From Mycolicibacterium flavescens (lineage in GTDB: Bacteria > Actinomycetota > Actinomycetes > Mycobacteriales > Mycobacteriaceae), in contig NZ_MIHA01000007.1 in the NCBI RefSeq assembly GCF_001722335.1, forward strand, positions 1 to 64,000: 64,000 bases of DNA, in the 5' to 3' direction. Positions 7,941-15,707 of the stretch are shown here, in pieces. A program made the translations under genes and the position numbers. How positions within the stretch are numbered: the stretch's first letter is position 1; every line of letters starts with the position of its first letter. The notes beneath the pieces are model-generated. The model saw nothing but the letters and a program-made list of their open reading frames with translations. It was not told the origin of the DNA and did not search any database.

Positions 7941-9110
7941 ATGACGGTGAAGCGGTTGCAGCCGTACGCGACGAACATCTTCGCCCAGATGTCGGCGCTG
8001 GCCGCCGAGGTCGGCGCCGTCAACCTCGGTCAGGGCTTCCCCGACGAGGACGGTCCGCCCGAGATGCTGAAGGTCGCCGAGAACGCGATCACCGAGGGCG
8101 TCAACCAGTACCCGCCCGGCGCGGGGATCGCGCCGCTGCGCGAGGCGATCGCCGCACAGCGCCGACGCCATTACGGCACCGAGTACGACCCCGACACCGA
8201 GGTGCTGGTGACCGTCGGCGCATCCGAGGCGATCGCGGCCGCGGTGATCGGCCTCGTCGAACCGGACTCCGAGGTGCTGCTGATCGACCCCGCATTCGAC
8301 ACCTACGCGCCGGTGATCGCGATGGCGGGTTGCCGGCGGCGGTCGGTGCCGTTGGTGCCGAACGGCGCAGGCTTCCGCATCGACGTCGAGGCGATCCGGG
8401 CCGCCGTCACCCCGAAGACCAGGGCGCTGATCGTCAACTCGCCACACAATCCCACCGGCATGGTCGCCACCGACGCCGAACTGCGCGCGCTGGCCGAACT
8501 CGCCGTCGAGGCCGATCTGCTGGTCATCACCGACGAGGTCTACGAGCACCTCGTCTTCGACGGGCACAGACACCTGCCGCTGACGAACTACCCGGGGATG
8601 CGCGAGCGCACCGTCACCATCTCCAGCGCGGCCAAGACGTTCAACGTGACCGGGTGGAAGATCGGATGGGCCTGCGGCACCGCCGATCTGATCGCCGGGG
8701 TGCGCGCGGCCAAACAGTACATGTCCTACGTCAGCGGCGCGCCGTTCCAGCCGGCGATCGCGTACGCGCTCAACACCGAGGACGCCTGGGTCGACGCACT
8801 GCGGGACGAGTTGCAGATCAAACGCGACCGGCTCGGCTCGGCGCTGACCGAACTGGGCTTCGGCGTGCACGCCACCGCGGGCACCTACTTCCTGTGCGCT
8901 GACCCGCGACCGCTCGGCTACGACGACAGCGCCGCGTTCTGCGCCGAACTCCCGCACCGGGCCGGGGTCGCCGCGATCCCGATGACGCCGTTCTGCGACG
9001 CGGCCGCCGAGCACGCGAAGGACTGGAACCACCTGGTGCGCTTCGCGTTCTGTAAACGCACCGAGACGCTCGACGAGGCGATCCGGCGGTTGGCCGCGCT
9101 GCGGCGGTGA
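7941..9110 (+). CDS. dapC: DapC, N-succinyldiaminopimelate aminotransferase (class I PLP aminotransferase)
   Basis: A 389-residue fold-type I aminotransferase. SSAAKTFNVTGWKIGW places the PLP lysine at about K232; NSPHNPTG (about 172), ITDEVYEHLVFDG (about 200) and LVRFAFCK near the C terminus bind PLP and substrate. Position next to fadA matches Rv0858c (DapC, lysine/DAP pathway), the basis of the symbol; kynurenine- or methionine-type aminotransferases look similar. The ATG at 7941 is chosen because the earlier open frame has no family similarity and a TAGGCT -10 box ends 8 nt before it. Its stop overlaps the allantoicase start (GTGA). Confidence 0.8.
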   Translation: MTVKRLQPYATNIFAQMSALAAEVGAVNLGQGFPDEDGPPEMLKVAENAITEGVNQYPPGAGIAPLREAIAAQRRRHYGTEYDPDTEVLVTVGASEAIAAAVIGLVEPDSEVLLIDPAFDTYAPVIAMAGCRRRSVPLVPNGAGFRIDVEAIRAAVTPKTRALIVNSPHNPTGMVATDAELRALAELAVEADLLVITDEVYEHLVFDGHRHLPLTNYPGMRERTVTISSAAKTFNVTGWKIGWACGTADLIAGVRAAKQYMSYVSGAPFQPAIAYALNTEDAWVDALRDELQIKRDRLGSALTELGFGVHATAGTYFLCADPRPLGYDDSAAFCAELPHRAGVAAIPMTPFCDAAAEHAKDWNHLVRFAFCKRTETLDEAIRRLAALRR

Positions 9111-10096
9111 CCGCGATCTGTGACGATGGTCGGGTGCCGGACCGGGAACCTGATTTCACCTGGCTGCCCGACCTCGCGCTGCGCTCGCTGGGCGGCGCGG
9201 TCATCTGGGCCAACGACGAGACGTTCGCCGAGAAGGAGAACCTGATCAATCCGGGCCCGGCCGGGTTCCGGCCGGCCACCTTCGGCCACAAGGGCCAGGT
9301 GTACGACGGGTGGGAGACCCGGCGGCGCCGCGAGCCCGGCCACGACGAGGCGATCGTGCGGCTCGGGCTGCCCGGGGTGGTCCGCGGCATCGTCGTCGAC
9401 ACCGGCTGGTTCAAGGGCAACTATCCACCGGAGGTATCGGTGGAAGCGCTCGAGATCCAGGGCTACCCACCCGCAGATCAGATTGCCGCCGAACCCGGCT
9501 GGCAGACGCTCGTCGGACGCGTGAAGGTCTACGGCGACACCCGCAACCCGTTCGAGGTGACCGACGGAAACCGTTGGACCCATGTGCGGTTGAGCATCTA
9601 CCCCGACGGCGGGGTGGCCCGGCTGCGCGTGCACGGCGAAGGCAAGCCCGACCTGCACCCGCTGAGCGCCGGGCCGGTCGATCTGGCCGCGCTGGAGAGC
9701 GGCGGTCTGGTGCTGGACTGTTCGAACCGCTTCTACAGCTCACCGCACAACATCATCTTCCCCGGGCTGGCGCAGGTCATGGGCGACGGCTGGGAAACCG
9801 CACGGCGCCGCGACGACGGCAACGACTGGGTTCTGCTGCGGCTCGGCAGCCCCGGCCGAATCCGGTTGGCGGAGATCGACACCTCCTATTTCGTCGGCAA
9901 CAGCCCCGCCGCGGCGTCGTTGACCGGGGTCCGCGGCGACGGCGCCCACGTGACCCTGCTGCCGCGCACCGACCTGCTGCCCGACACCCGGCACCGGTTC
10001 CCGATCGAGGACGCCGGCGTCGTCGAGAAGGTCCGGCTCGACATCTATCCCGACGGCGGCCTGGCCCGGCTGCGGCTCTACGGCGAGCCGGCGTGA
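9107..10096 (+). CDS. alc: Allantoicase
   Basis: A 329-residue allantoicase, which splits allantoate into ureidoglycolate and urea. The internal duplication typical of the family is plain: YDGWETRRRRE (about 66) mirrors GDGWETARRRD (about 226), and each half ends in a YPDGG(V/L)ARLR(V/L)(H/Y)GE motif. The GTG start overlaps the dapC stop by 4 nt; a second GTG at 9134 is an alternative. It overlaps the allantoinase start by 4 nt in turn, so the two ureide genes are translationally coupled. Confidence 0.9.
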   Translation: MTAICDDGRVPDREPDFTWLPDLALRSLGGAVIWANDETFAEKENLINPGPAGFRPATFGHKGQVYDGWETRRRREPGHDEAIVRLGLPGVVRGIVVDTGWFKGNYPPEVSVEALEIQGYPPADQIAAEPGWQTLVGRVKVYGDTRNPFEVTDGNRWTHVRLSIYPDGGVARLRVHGEGKPDLHPLSAGPVDLAALESGGLVLDCSNRFYSSPHNIIFPGLAQVMGDGWETARRRDDGNDWVLLRLGSPGRIRLAEIDTSYFVGNSPAAASLTGVRGDGAHVTLLPRTDLLPDTRHRFPIEDAGVVEKVRLDIYPDGGLARLRLYGEPA

Positions 10097-10998
10097 CCTA
10101 CCCGCGCGACATGGTCGGCTACGGCCGCACCCCACCCGACCCGAAGTGGCCGGGCGGCGCCGCAATCGCCGTGCAGTTCGTGCTCAATTACGAAGAGGGT
10201 GCGGAGAATTCGGTGCTCGACGGCGACGTCGGGTCGGAGACTTTTCTGTCCGAGATCACCCCGGCCGAACCGTTCCCCGACCGGCACATGAGCATGGAGT
10301 CGCTCTACGAGTACGGTTCGCGCGCGGGTCTGTGGCGGCTGCTGCGAATCTTCGAGCGGCGCGGCATTCCGCTGACGATCTTCGCGGTTTCGCGCGCGGT
10401 GCAACGCAATCCCGAGGCGCTCGCGGCGTTCACCGAACTAGGTCACGAGATCGCCTGTCACGGGTTGCGGTGGAGGTCCTACCAGTTGATCGACCGCGAC
10501 ACCGAGCGCGCGGACATGGCCGAAGCGGTGCGCATCCTGCAGGAGCTGACCGGGTCCGCTCCCCTCGGTTGGTACACCGGCCGCGACTCACCCAACACGC
10601 GCGAACTCGTGGTCGAGCACGGCGGATTCCGCTACGACTCGGACTCCTACGCCGACGACCTCCCCTACTGGGTGCGGGTGGGCGACACCGATCATCTCGT
10701 CGTGCCCTACACGTTGGACACCAACGATATGCGGTTCGCCTCGGCGGCGGGTTTCGCCAACGGCGACGAGTTCTTCGCCCATCTGCGCGACGCCTTCGAC
10801 GTGCTGTATCGGGAAGGGCGCGAGGGGAATCCGAAGATGCTGTCGGTCGGGCTGCACTGCCGGCTGGCCGGCCGCCCGGCCCGCAGTGCGGCGCTGGAGC
10901 GCTTCTGCGACCACGTGCAGTCCCACGACGGAGTGTGGTTGGCGCGGCGCATCGAGATCGCCGAGCACTGGCACGCCCATCACCGGCCGGTGCGGTAG
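10093..10998 (+). CDS. puuE: PuuE-type allantoinase (polysaccharide deacetylase family)
   Basis: A 301-residue NodB-fold protein of the kind that hydrolyses allantoin to allantoate without the usual amidohydrolase allantoinase. Typical features are the N-terminal PRDMVGYGRTPPDPKWPGGA, NYEEGAE, the strand IACHGLRWRSYQ (about 118-130), GWYTGRDSPNTRELV (about 158), RYDSDSYADDLPYW and the distal SVGLHCRLAGRPAR. The start is the GTG overlapping the allantoicase stop. It ends 19 nt inside the convergent racemase gene. Confidence 0.85.
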   Translation: MTYPRDMVGYGRTPPDPKWPGGAAIAVQFVLNYEEGAENSVLDGDVGSETFLSEITPAEPFPDRHMSMESLYEYGSRAGLWRLLRIFERRGIPLTIFAVSRAVQRNPEALAAFTELGHEIACHGLRWRSYQLIDRDTERADMAEAVRILQELTGSAPLGWYTGRDSPNTRELVVEHGGFRYDSDSYADDLPYWVRVGDTDHLVVPYTLDTNDMRFASAAGFANGDEFFAHLRDAFDVLYREGREGNPKMLSVGLHCRLAGRPARSAALERFCDHVQSHDGVWLARRIEIAEHWHAHHRPVR

Positions 10999-11690
10999 TC
11001 CTTCGGCGGCGGCGCGGCGAACTCACCGCGCTTGGAGGTCCGCAGTCCCATCGCGATCAGCGACTGCACGCTCAGTGTCGCGGCGGTGACCCCGTCGACC
11101 ACCGGCACGCCGAGCTCCTCGGAGATCGAAGTACACATCGACGCCATCCCCGCACATCCCAGCACCACCACGTCGGAGCCATCGCACTCGACGGCCTCCC
11201 GGCACGCCTCGGTGACGATCTTGCGGGAGTCGGTGTCGAGGTCGAGCACCGGCACGTCGCAGGCGTGCACTCCGCGGCAGAACCGTTGCATCCCATAGTG
11301 GTTGGCGAGGTCCTCGGCCCGGCCCATGGTCCGCGTCAGCGTGGTGACGACGCTGAACCCGCGCCCGAGGTGGCTGGCGGCCTGCATCGCGGCCTCGGCG
11401 ATGCCGATCACCGGTCCGCGGGCCGCCTCCCGCGCCGCGTCCAGCCCGGGGTCGCCGAAGCACGCGATGACGTAGCCGTCGACACCCGCGCGTTCACCGC
11501 GGCTGATCGCCCGCAGCACGCCCGGCACCGCGAGCGCCTCGTCGTAGTGGCTCTCGATGGAGGCGGGACCGATCTCGGAGGTGATGCCGGTGACCACGGT
11601 GCCCGGGGCGACGACGGCGCGGGCGCAGCGCTCGATGCCGGCCGTCATCGCCTCGGTGGTGTTCGGGTTGATGACCCAGATCTGCCTCAC
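10980..11690 (-). CDS. Asp/Glu/hydantoin (allantoin) racemase
   Basis: A 236-residue cofactor-independent racemase. The family opening is WVINPNTTEAMT, and two catalytic cysteines lie at about C77 (VIACFGDPGLDA) and C179 (VVLGCAGMAS). Next to allantoinase, allantoicase and an NCS1 permease it most likely interconverts allantoin enantiomers; hydantoin is an alternative. The GTG start at 11690 overlaps the permease stop (GTGA), which shows coupling; the frame is open further upstream but inside the permease gene. Confidence 0.85.
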   Translation of the reverse strand: MRQIWVINPNTTEAMTAGIERCARAVVAPGTVVTGITSEIGPASIESHYDEALAVPGVLRAISRGERAGVDGYVIACFGDPGLDAAREAARGPVIGIAEAAMQAASHLGRGFSVVTTLTRTMGRAEDLANHYGMQRFCRGVHACDVPVLDLDTDSRKIVTEACREAVECDGSDVVVLGCAGMASMCTSISEELGVPVVDGVTAATLSVQSLIAMGLRTSKRGEFAAPPPKDYRTGR

Positions 11691-13237
11691 GGCAGCGCGG
11701 GCACCGCGAAGCGGCCGCGCGTGGCCATCGCGTAGTAGGCGGCGAAGCCGAGCCCGCAGCCGATGAACCAGCTGTACTGGGCGGCGGTGTGCATACCGGC
11801 GACCGATCCGCCGAGCAGCACCGGGATCACCGCGACCACCGCGCCGATCGCGGTGGCGATGACCGCGGCCGGGTTGTAACCCTTGGTGTACCAGTAGGCT
11901 CCGTCCTCTTCCATGGTGAACATGGCGTCGACGTCGACCTTCTGCTTGTGCACCAGGTAGTAGTGGGCGATCAGCACCCCGAACAGCGGGCCGATGAACG
12001 CGCCGAGCGTCTCCAGCGTGTAGTGGATGACCTCCGGGTTGTTGTAGAGGTTCCACGGCGTGATCAGCACCGAGCCGACGGCCGCGATCATCCCGCCGGC
12101 GCGCCAGCTGATGCGCTGCGGGCTGACGTTGGAGAAGTCGAATGCCGGCGAGATGAAGTTGGCGACGATGTTGATGCCGATGGTGGCGATGGTGAACGTC
12201 AACGCCCCCAGCACGATCGCGAACGTCGAGTCGATGCGCGCCACGGTCTCGACCGGGTCGGTGAGCAGTTCACCGAACACCGGCACGGTCAGCGATGCGG
12301 TGACGACGACGAGAATCGAGAACACCAAGAAGTTGACCGGCAGGCCGAGGAAGTTGCCGCGCTTGACCGCCGCGAACGACTCGCCGTACCGGGAGAAGTC
12401 GCCGAAGTTGAGCATCGGCCCGGAGAAGTAGGACACCACCAGCGCGATCGCGCCGAGCATCACCGGGATCGACGACAGGCCGGTGTAGGTCACCTCGCCG
12501 AGGTTCAGGTCGATCGCGCCCCAGCCGGCCTTGTAGATCAGGTAGCCGCACAGCAGGAACATCACCACGTATACGGCGGGACCGCAGAAGTCGATGAACT
12601 TGCGGATGGATTCCATCCCCCGCCAGAACACGCACGCCTGCAGGATCCACAGCAGGATGAAGCTGCCCCAGCCCAGCAGCGGCAGACCGAGGAAGCCGTA
12701 GTCGTCGACGTCGGCGTAGGGCGCCAGACCCGGGAACAGTTTGAGCAGCACGACATCCAGCGCCGCCGACGCCAGGTAGGTCTGGATGCCGTACCAGGCC
12801 ACCGCGATCAGCCCGCGGATGATGGCCGGGATGTTCGCGCCGAGCACGCCGAACACGCTGCGGCAGATCACCGGATAGGGCACCCCGGTGACCTGGCTCG
12901 GTTTTGCCACCAGGTTGCAGAACACGTTGACGATCACGATGCCGACAACCAGCGCGATCAGGACCTGCCAGCTGGCCAGGCCGAGTGCGAACAGGCTGCC
13001 TGCGGTGACGTAGCCGCCGACGCTGTGCACGTCGGACATCCAGAACGCGAAGATGTTGTACGACGTCCAGCGCTGCTTGGCCAGCGGTGCGAGGTCCTCG
13101 TTGGTCAGCCGGAGGTCGTAGCCGGGCTTGATGACACCGCTGCCGACGGGATGGCCCGCGGCCTCGACGATGTCGCCGGCGGCGATGATGGTGCCGGGCG
13201 GTAAGTCAGTTCTGCCTGCGGTTTCAAGCTCTGTCAT
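11687..13237 (-). CDS. NCS1-family permease, probable allantoin/hydantoin transporter
   Basis: A 516-residue inner-membrane carrier with about 12 hydrophobic segments. NCS1 features are LTNEDLAPLAKQRWTSYNIFAFWMSDVHSVGG near residue 45-75, AWYGIQTYLA (about 148), PMLNFGDFSRYG (about 275), NFISPAFDFSN and WNLYNNPEVIHYTLETLGAFIGPLFG. The family imports allantoin, uracil, hydantoins or cytosine with Na+ or H+. The ureide enzymes around it make allantoin or a hydantoin the likely cargo. It lies downstream of the GntR gene by 55 nt and upstream of the coupled racemase. Confidence 0.88.
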   Translation of the reverse strand: MTELETAGRTDLPPGTIIAAGDIVEAAGHPVGSGVIKPGYDLRLTNEDLAPLAKQRWTSYNIFAFWMSDVHSVGGYVTAGSLFALGLASWQVLIALVVGIVIVNVFCNLVAKPSQVTGVPYPVICRSVFGVLGANIPAIIRGLIAVAWYGIQTYLASAALDVVLLKLFPGLAPYADVDDYGFLGLPLLGWGSFILLWILQACVFWRGMESIRKFIDFCGPAVYVVMFLLCGYLIYKAGWGAIDLNLGEVTYTGLSSIPVMLGAIALVVSYFSGPMLNFGDFSRYGESFAAVKRGNFLGLPVNFLVFSILVVVTASLTVPVFGELLTDPVETVARIDSTFAIVLGALTFTIATIGINIVANFISPAFDFSNVSPQRISWRAGGMIAAVGSVLITPWNLYNNPEVIHYTLETLGAFIGPLFGVLIAHYYLVHKQKVDVDAMFTMEEDGAYWYTKGYNPAAVIATAIGAVVAVIPVLLGGSVAGMHTAAQYSWFIGCGLGFAAYYAMATRGRFAVPALP

Positions 13238-13292
13238 GGCAGCGGACGCTAATCCCGCTGTGTTGCGGCGCTATTTCCGGTGAACTACCCGG

Positions 13293-14018
13293 CTATTGCG
13301 CAGAAGATATATCCGTGGGCAACAGCAGACCGGTGTCGGTGGGCACCGTGGCGATGACCGCGTTGAGCCGCCGGGCGTGCTCCTCGGCGGCGGTGAGCAG
13401 CCCTTCGACGTCGCCGGCCAGGAACACCTCGACCATCCGGCGGTGATCGGCATGCAGCGCGGCCCGGTCATGACGGGAGACGTGCACCATCGACTGCACG
13501 GGTTCGGCGACGTTCCAGGCGGATTCGAGCATGTGCAGCAGACGGAACATCCGCGACGGCCGGGTCAGCGCGAGGTGGAAGCCGCGGCTGTGCCGGTGGT
13601 AGGCGACCGGGTCGTCGTCGTGGACGGCGCACTGCAGCGCGTCATTGGCGGCGACGATCGCGGCGCGGTCCTCGTCGGTGGCGTTGGCCACCGCGGCGGC
13701 CAACGCGGCTGACTCCAAAGTCTCTCGCACGATGTACATTTCGCGCAGCTCCTGCGGGGTCAGCTGGGCGACGGTGTAGCCGAAGTTGCTGCGGTGGGTG
13801 ACCAGACCTTCGCCTATCAGCGTCTTGAGCGCCTCGCGTACCGGAATCTGGCTCACCCCGAACAGGTCGGCCACCTCGGCCAGCGGGATCGGGGTGCCGG
13901 GCAGCACCGCCCCGTCGAGCAGCACCCGCCGCAGTTCGTCGAGGATGGCCTGCTGCGGGCGGCCGGGCGCGTCGACCACCAGGCACGCCAGCAGCGCCGA
14001 GCGGCGTCGGGACGGCAT
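13293..14018 (-). CDS. GntR-family (FCD/FadR type) transcriptional regulator
   Basis: A 241-residue regulator. The winged helix spans about residues 20-85 (AILDELRRVLLDGAVLPGTPIPLAEVADLFGVSQIPVREALKTL), followed by an alpha-helical FCD effector domain with histidines in YHRHSRGFHLAL and LHADHRRMVEVF that often bind a metal. Placed between the LLM oxidoreductase and the NCS1 permease, it probably controls the ureide genes. The 55-nt gap before the permease is a likely operator region, but no clean palindrome was seen. Confidence 0.85.
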   Translation of the reverse strand: MPSRRRSALLACLVVDAPGRPQQAILDELRRVLLDGAVLPGTPIPLAEVADLFGVSQIPVREALKTLIGEGLVTHRSNFGYTVAQLTPQELREMYIVRETLESAALAAAVANATDEDRAAIVAANDALQCAVHDDDPVAYHRHSRGFHLALTRPSRMFRLLHMLESAWNVAEPVQSMVHVSRHDRAALHADHRRMVEVFLAGDVEGLLTAAEEHARRLNAVIATVPTDTGLLLPTDISSAQ

Positions 14019-14036
14019 CCCGCTACGGTAGGCACC

Positions 14037-14960
14037 TCATGTTGCGTCGATGTTGCGCGCGACGTCCCAAAGCGCTTCGATGTCACCGGGTTCGGTGCGC
14101 AGCGGGTTGAGCACGACGTCGGTGGCCCCGGCGTCGAGGTAGTCCCGCATACGCTGCACCACCGCGTCGACCGATCCGATCGCGGACAGTTCGGTGGCCG
14201 AGCGAACGCCCTCGCGGGCGATCACCTTCTGATACGACGGAATGGTCTCGTAGAAGCTCAGCTTCTCGGCGGCGACGGCACGCGCGGCGTCGAGGTCGTC
14301 GGACACCAGCGCGGGCGCGGCCGCGATGATGCGCGGTGCCGGTCGGCCGGCCTGCTCGGCCGCGGCGGTGATGGTCGGCACGATGAACTCCCTGAGCGTG
14401 CGCGGGCCGGCCAGGTAAGGCATTGTGCCATCGGCGAGTTCGCCGGTGACCTGCAGCGCCTTGGGTCCCATCGCGGCGACGTACACCGGGATCGGGGTGC
14501 CGCCGGCGACCGTCACCGGCCAGGGCGAGACCGCGCTGATCTGCTCGCCGTGGAAGTCGACGGCGCCGTCGTCGAAGACCGAGCGCAGCACCGTCAGGTG
14601 CTCGCGCAGCCGCTGCACCGTGTTCGGCCAGGCCTGACCGAACGCCTCCCGCTCGATGGCGTGCGCGCCCAGGCCGAGGCCGAGGCTGAAGTTGCCGTGC
14701 GCGGCGGCCTGGGCGGTCTGCGCCTGCGACGCGACGATCAGCGGGTGGCGCGGGTTGATCGGAACCACCGACGTGCCGACGCCGAGACCGGGCACGGCCG
14801 CGCCGATCAGGCCCGAGAGGGCGATCGCGTCATGGGACAACTGTTGGGCCAGCCAGATCTGGCGGACCCCGGCGTCGTAGGCGGCGCGCGCCGTGGCGAT
14901 CACGTCGTCGACCGCGTTGGTGGCCGAGGGGCTGGGAAACAGGAAGACTCCGGTGGGCAT
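14037..14960 (-). CDS. LLM-class F420-dependent oxidoreductase (second type)
   Basis: A 307-residue TIM-barrel enzyme of the luciferase-like family. Signatures are ARAAYDAGVRQIWLAQQL near residue 25, PRHPLIVASQAQTAQAAAHGNFSLGLGLGAH near 70-100, and PIPVYVAAMGPKALQVTGELADG near 160. It is shorter than and different from the protein at 787-1776. It is the first gene of a minus-strand run (this gene, GntR, permease, racemase) with 18 nt to the GntR gene. Its link to ureide metabolism is only positional. Confidence 0.82.
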   Translation of the reverse strand: MPTGVFLFPSPSATNAVDDVIATARAAYDAGVRQIWLAQQLSHDAIALSGLIGAAVPGLGVGTSVVPINPRHPLIVASQAQTAQAAAHGNFSLGLGLGAHAIEREAFGQAWPNTVQRLREHLTVLRSVFDDGAVDFHGEQISAVSPWPVTVAGGTPIPVYVAAMGPKALQVTGELADGTMPYLAGPRTLREFIVPTITAAAEQAGRPAPRIIAAAPALVSDDLDAARAVAAEKLSFYETIPSYQKVIAREGVRSATELSAIGSVDAVVQRMRDYLDAGATDVVLNPLRTEPGDIEALWDVARNIDAT

Positions 14961-14999
14961 GCCGCGTGCAACCGGGCGGCGACCGGATCCTATTCCGTT

Positions 15000-15458
15000 C
15001 TAATTCCTTCGATCTGGAATGTCGGCCCGGGCCATCACCCGCCGGCGCAGATTCTCGGTCGCGACGTCGAGCACCATCTTCTTGGCGCGGCGCAGCAGGA
15101 ATTCGGGGATCGGCGCGGCCAGGTCGATGATGATGTCGAAGCGCACCCGGGTGCGGTGTTCGCCGACCGGGGTCAGGTTGTACTCGCCGTGTTGGCCGCG
15201 CTGCTGCAGGGTCGCCTTGGCGTCCCACACCACCCAGTCGTCACCCCAGTGGTACTCCAGGAGTTCCTTGTCGGTGACGCCCATGATCTTGAAGGTCGCC
15301 TTGACGTGGTGGGGGCGGCCGTCGGGATGGCGGTCGAGCACTTCGGCGGACTTGTGCACGGGCGACCACGTAGGGACCTCGTCGATGTCGGCGAGCGCGT
15401 CGAGGATGACATCTTTGGGCGCCTCGAACACCACTTCCCGCGATGCCTGTACCGCCAT
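15000..15458 (-). CDS. SRPBCC (polyketide cyclase/START-like) protein, paralogue A
   Basis: A 152-residue START-fold lipid/hydrophobe-binding protein: VVFEAPKDVILDALADIDEVPTWSPVHKSAEVLDR, then DDWVVWDAKATLQQRGQHGEYNLTP and RVRFDIIIDLAAPIP. The start at 15458 (MAVQASREV) fits the family; a longer frame to 15494 lacks support. It is clearly paralogous to the gene at 24444-24890. M. tuberculosis has several such proteins beside dapC (Rv0854, Rv0856, Rv0857), supporting local duplication. Ligand unknown. Confidence 0.85.
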   Translation of the reverse strand: MAVQASREVVFEAPKDVILDALADIDEVPTWSPVHKSAEVLDRHPDGRPHHVKATFKIMGVTDKELLEYHWGDDWVVWDAKATLQQRGQHGEYNLTPVGEHRTRVRFDIIIDLAAPIPEFLLRRAKKMVLDVATENLRRRVMARADIPDRRN

Positions 15459-15707
15459 GCGGCAAATAGTAGCCAAGTCGCCAGCCTGATGCATAGGGCT
15501 TTCCAGCTAATTCATTCCAACGGTCAATTTCGGCGGGCCCGCATGGTGGTCGAGTTCGGTGGTGCCGGATTGGCTCGACCGCCGCTCTGCGGAGGTCGGT
15601 CGTCGCGGACGTCAATATTGTCGTTTCGGCCGGTTCCGGCCTGTACCGGGTCCTAGTCTTGGCGCATCGGACGGCCGGTGCGGGCCGCCCGGATCGGCGG
15701 TGAGGCT

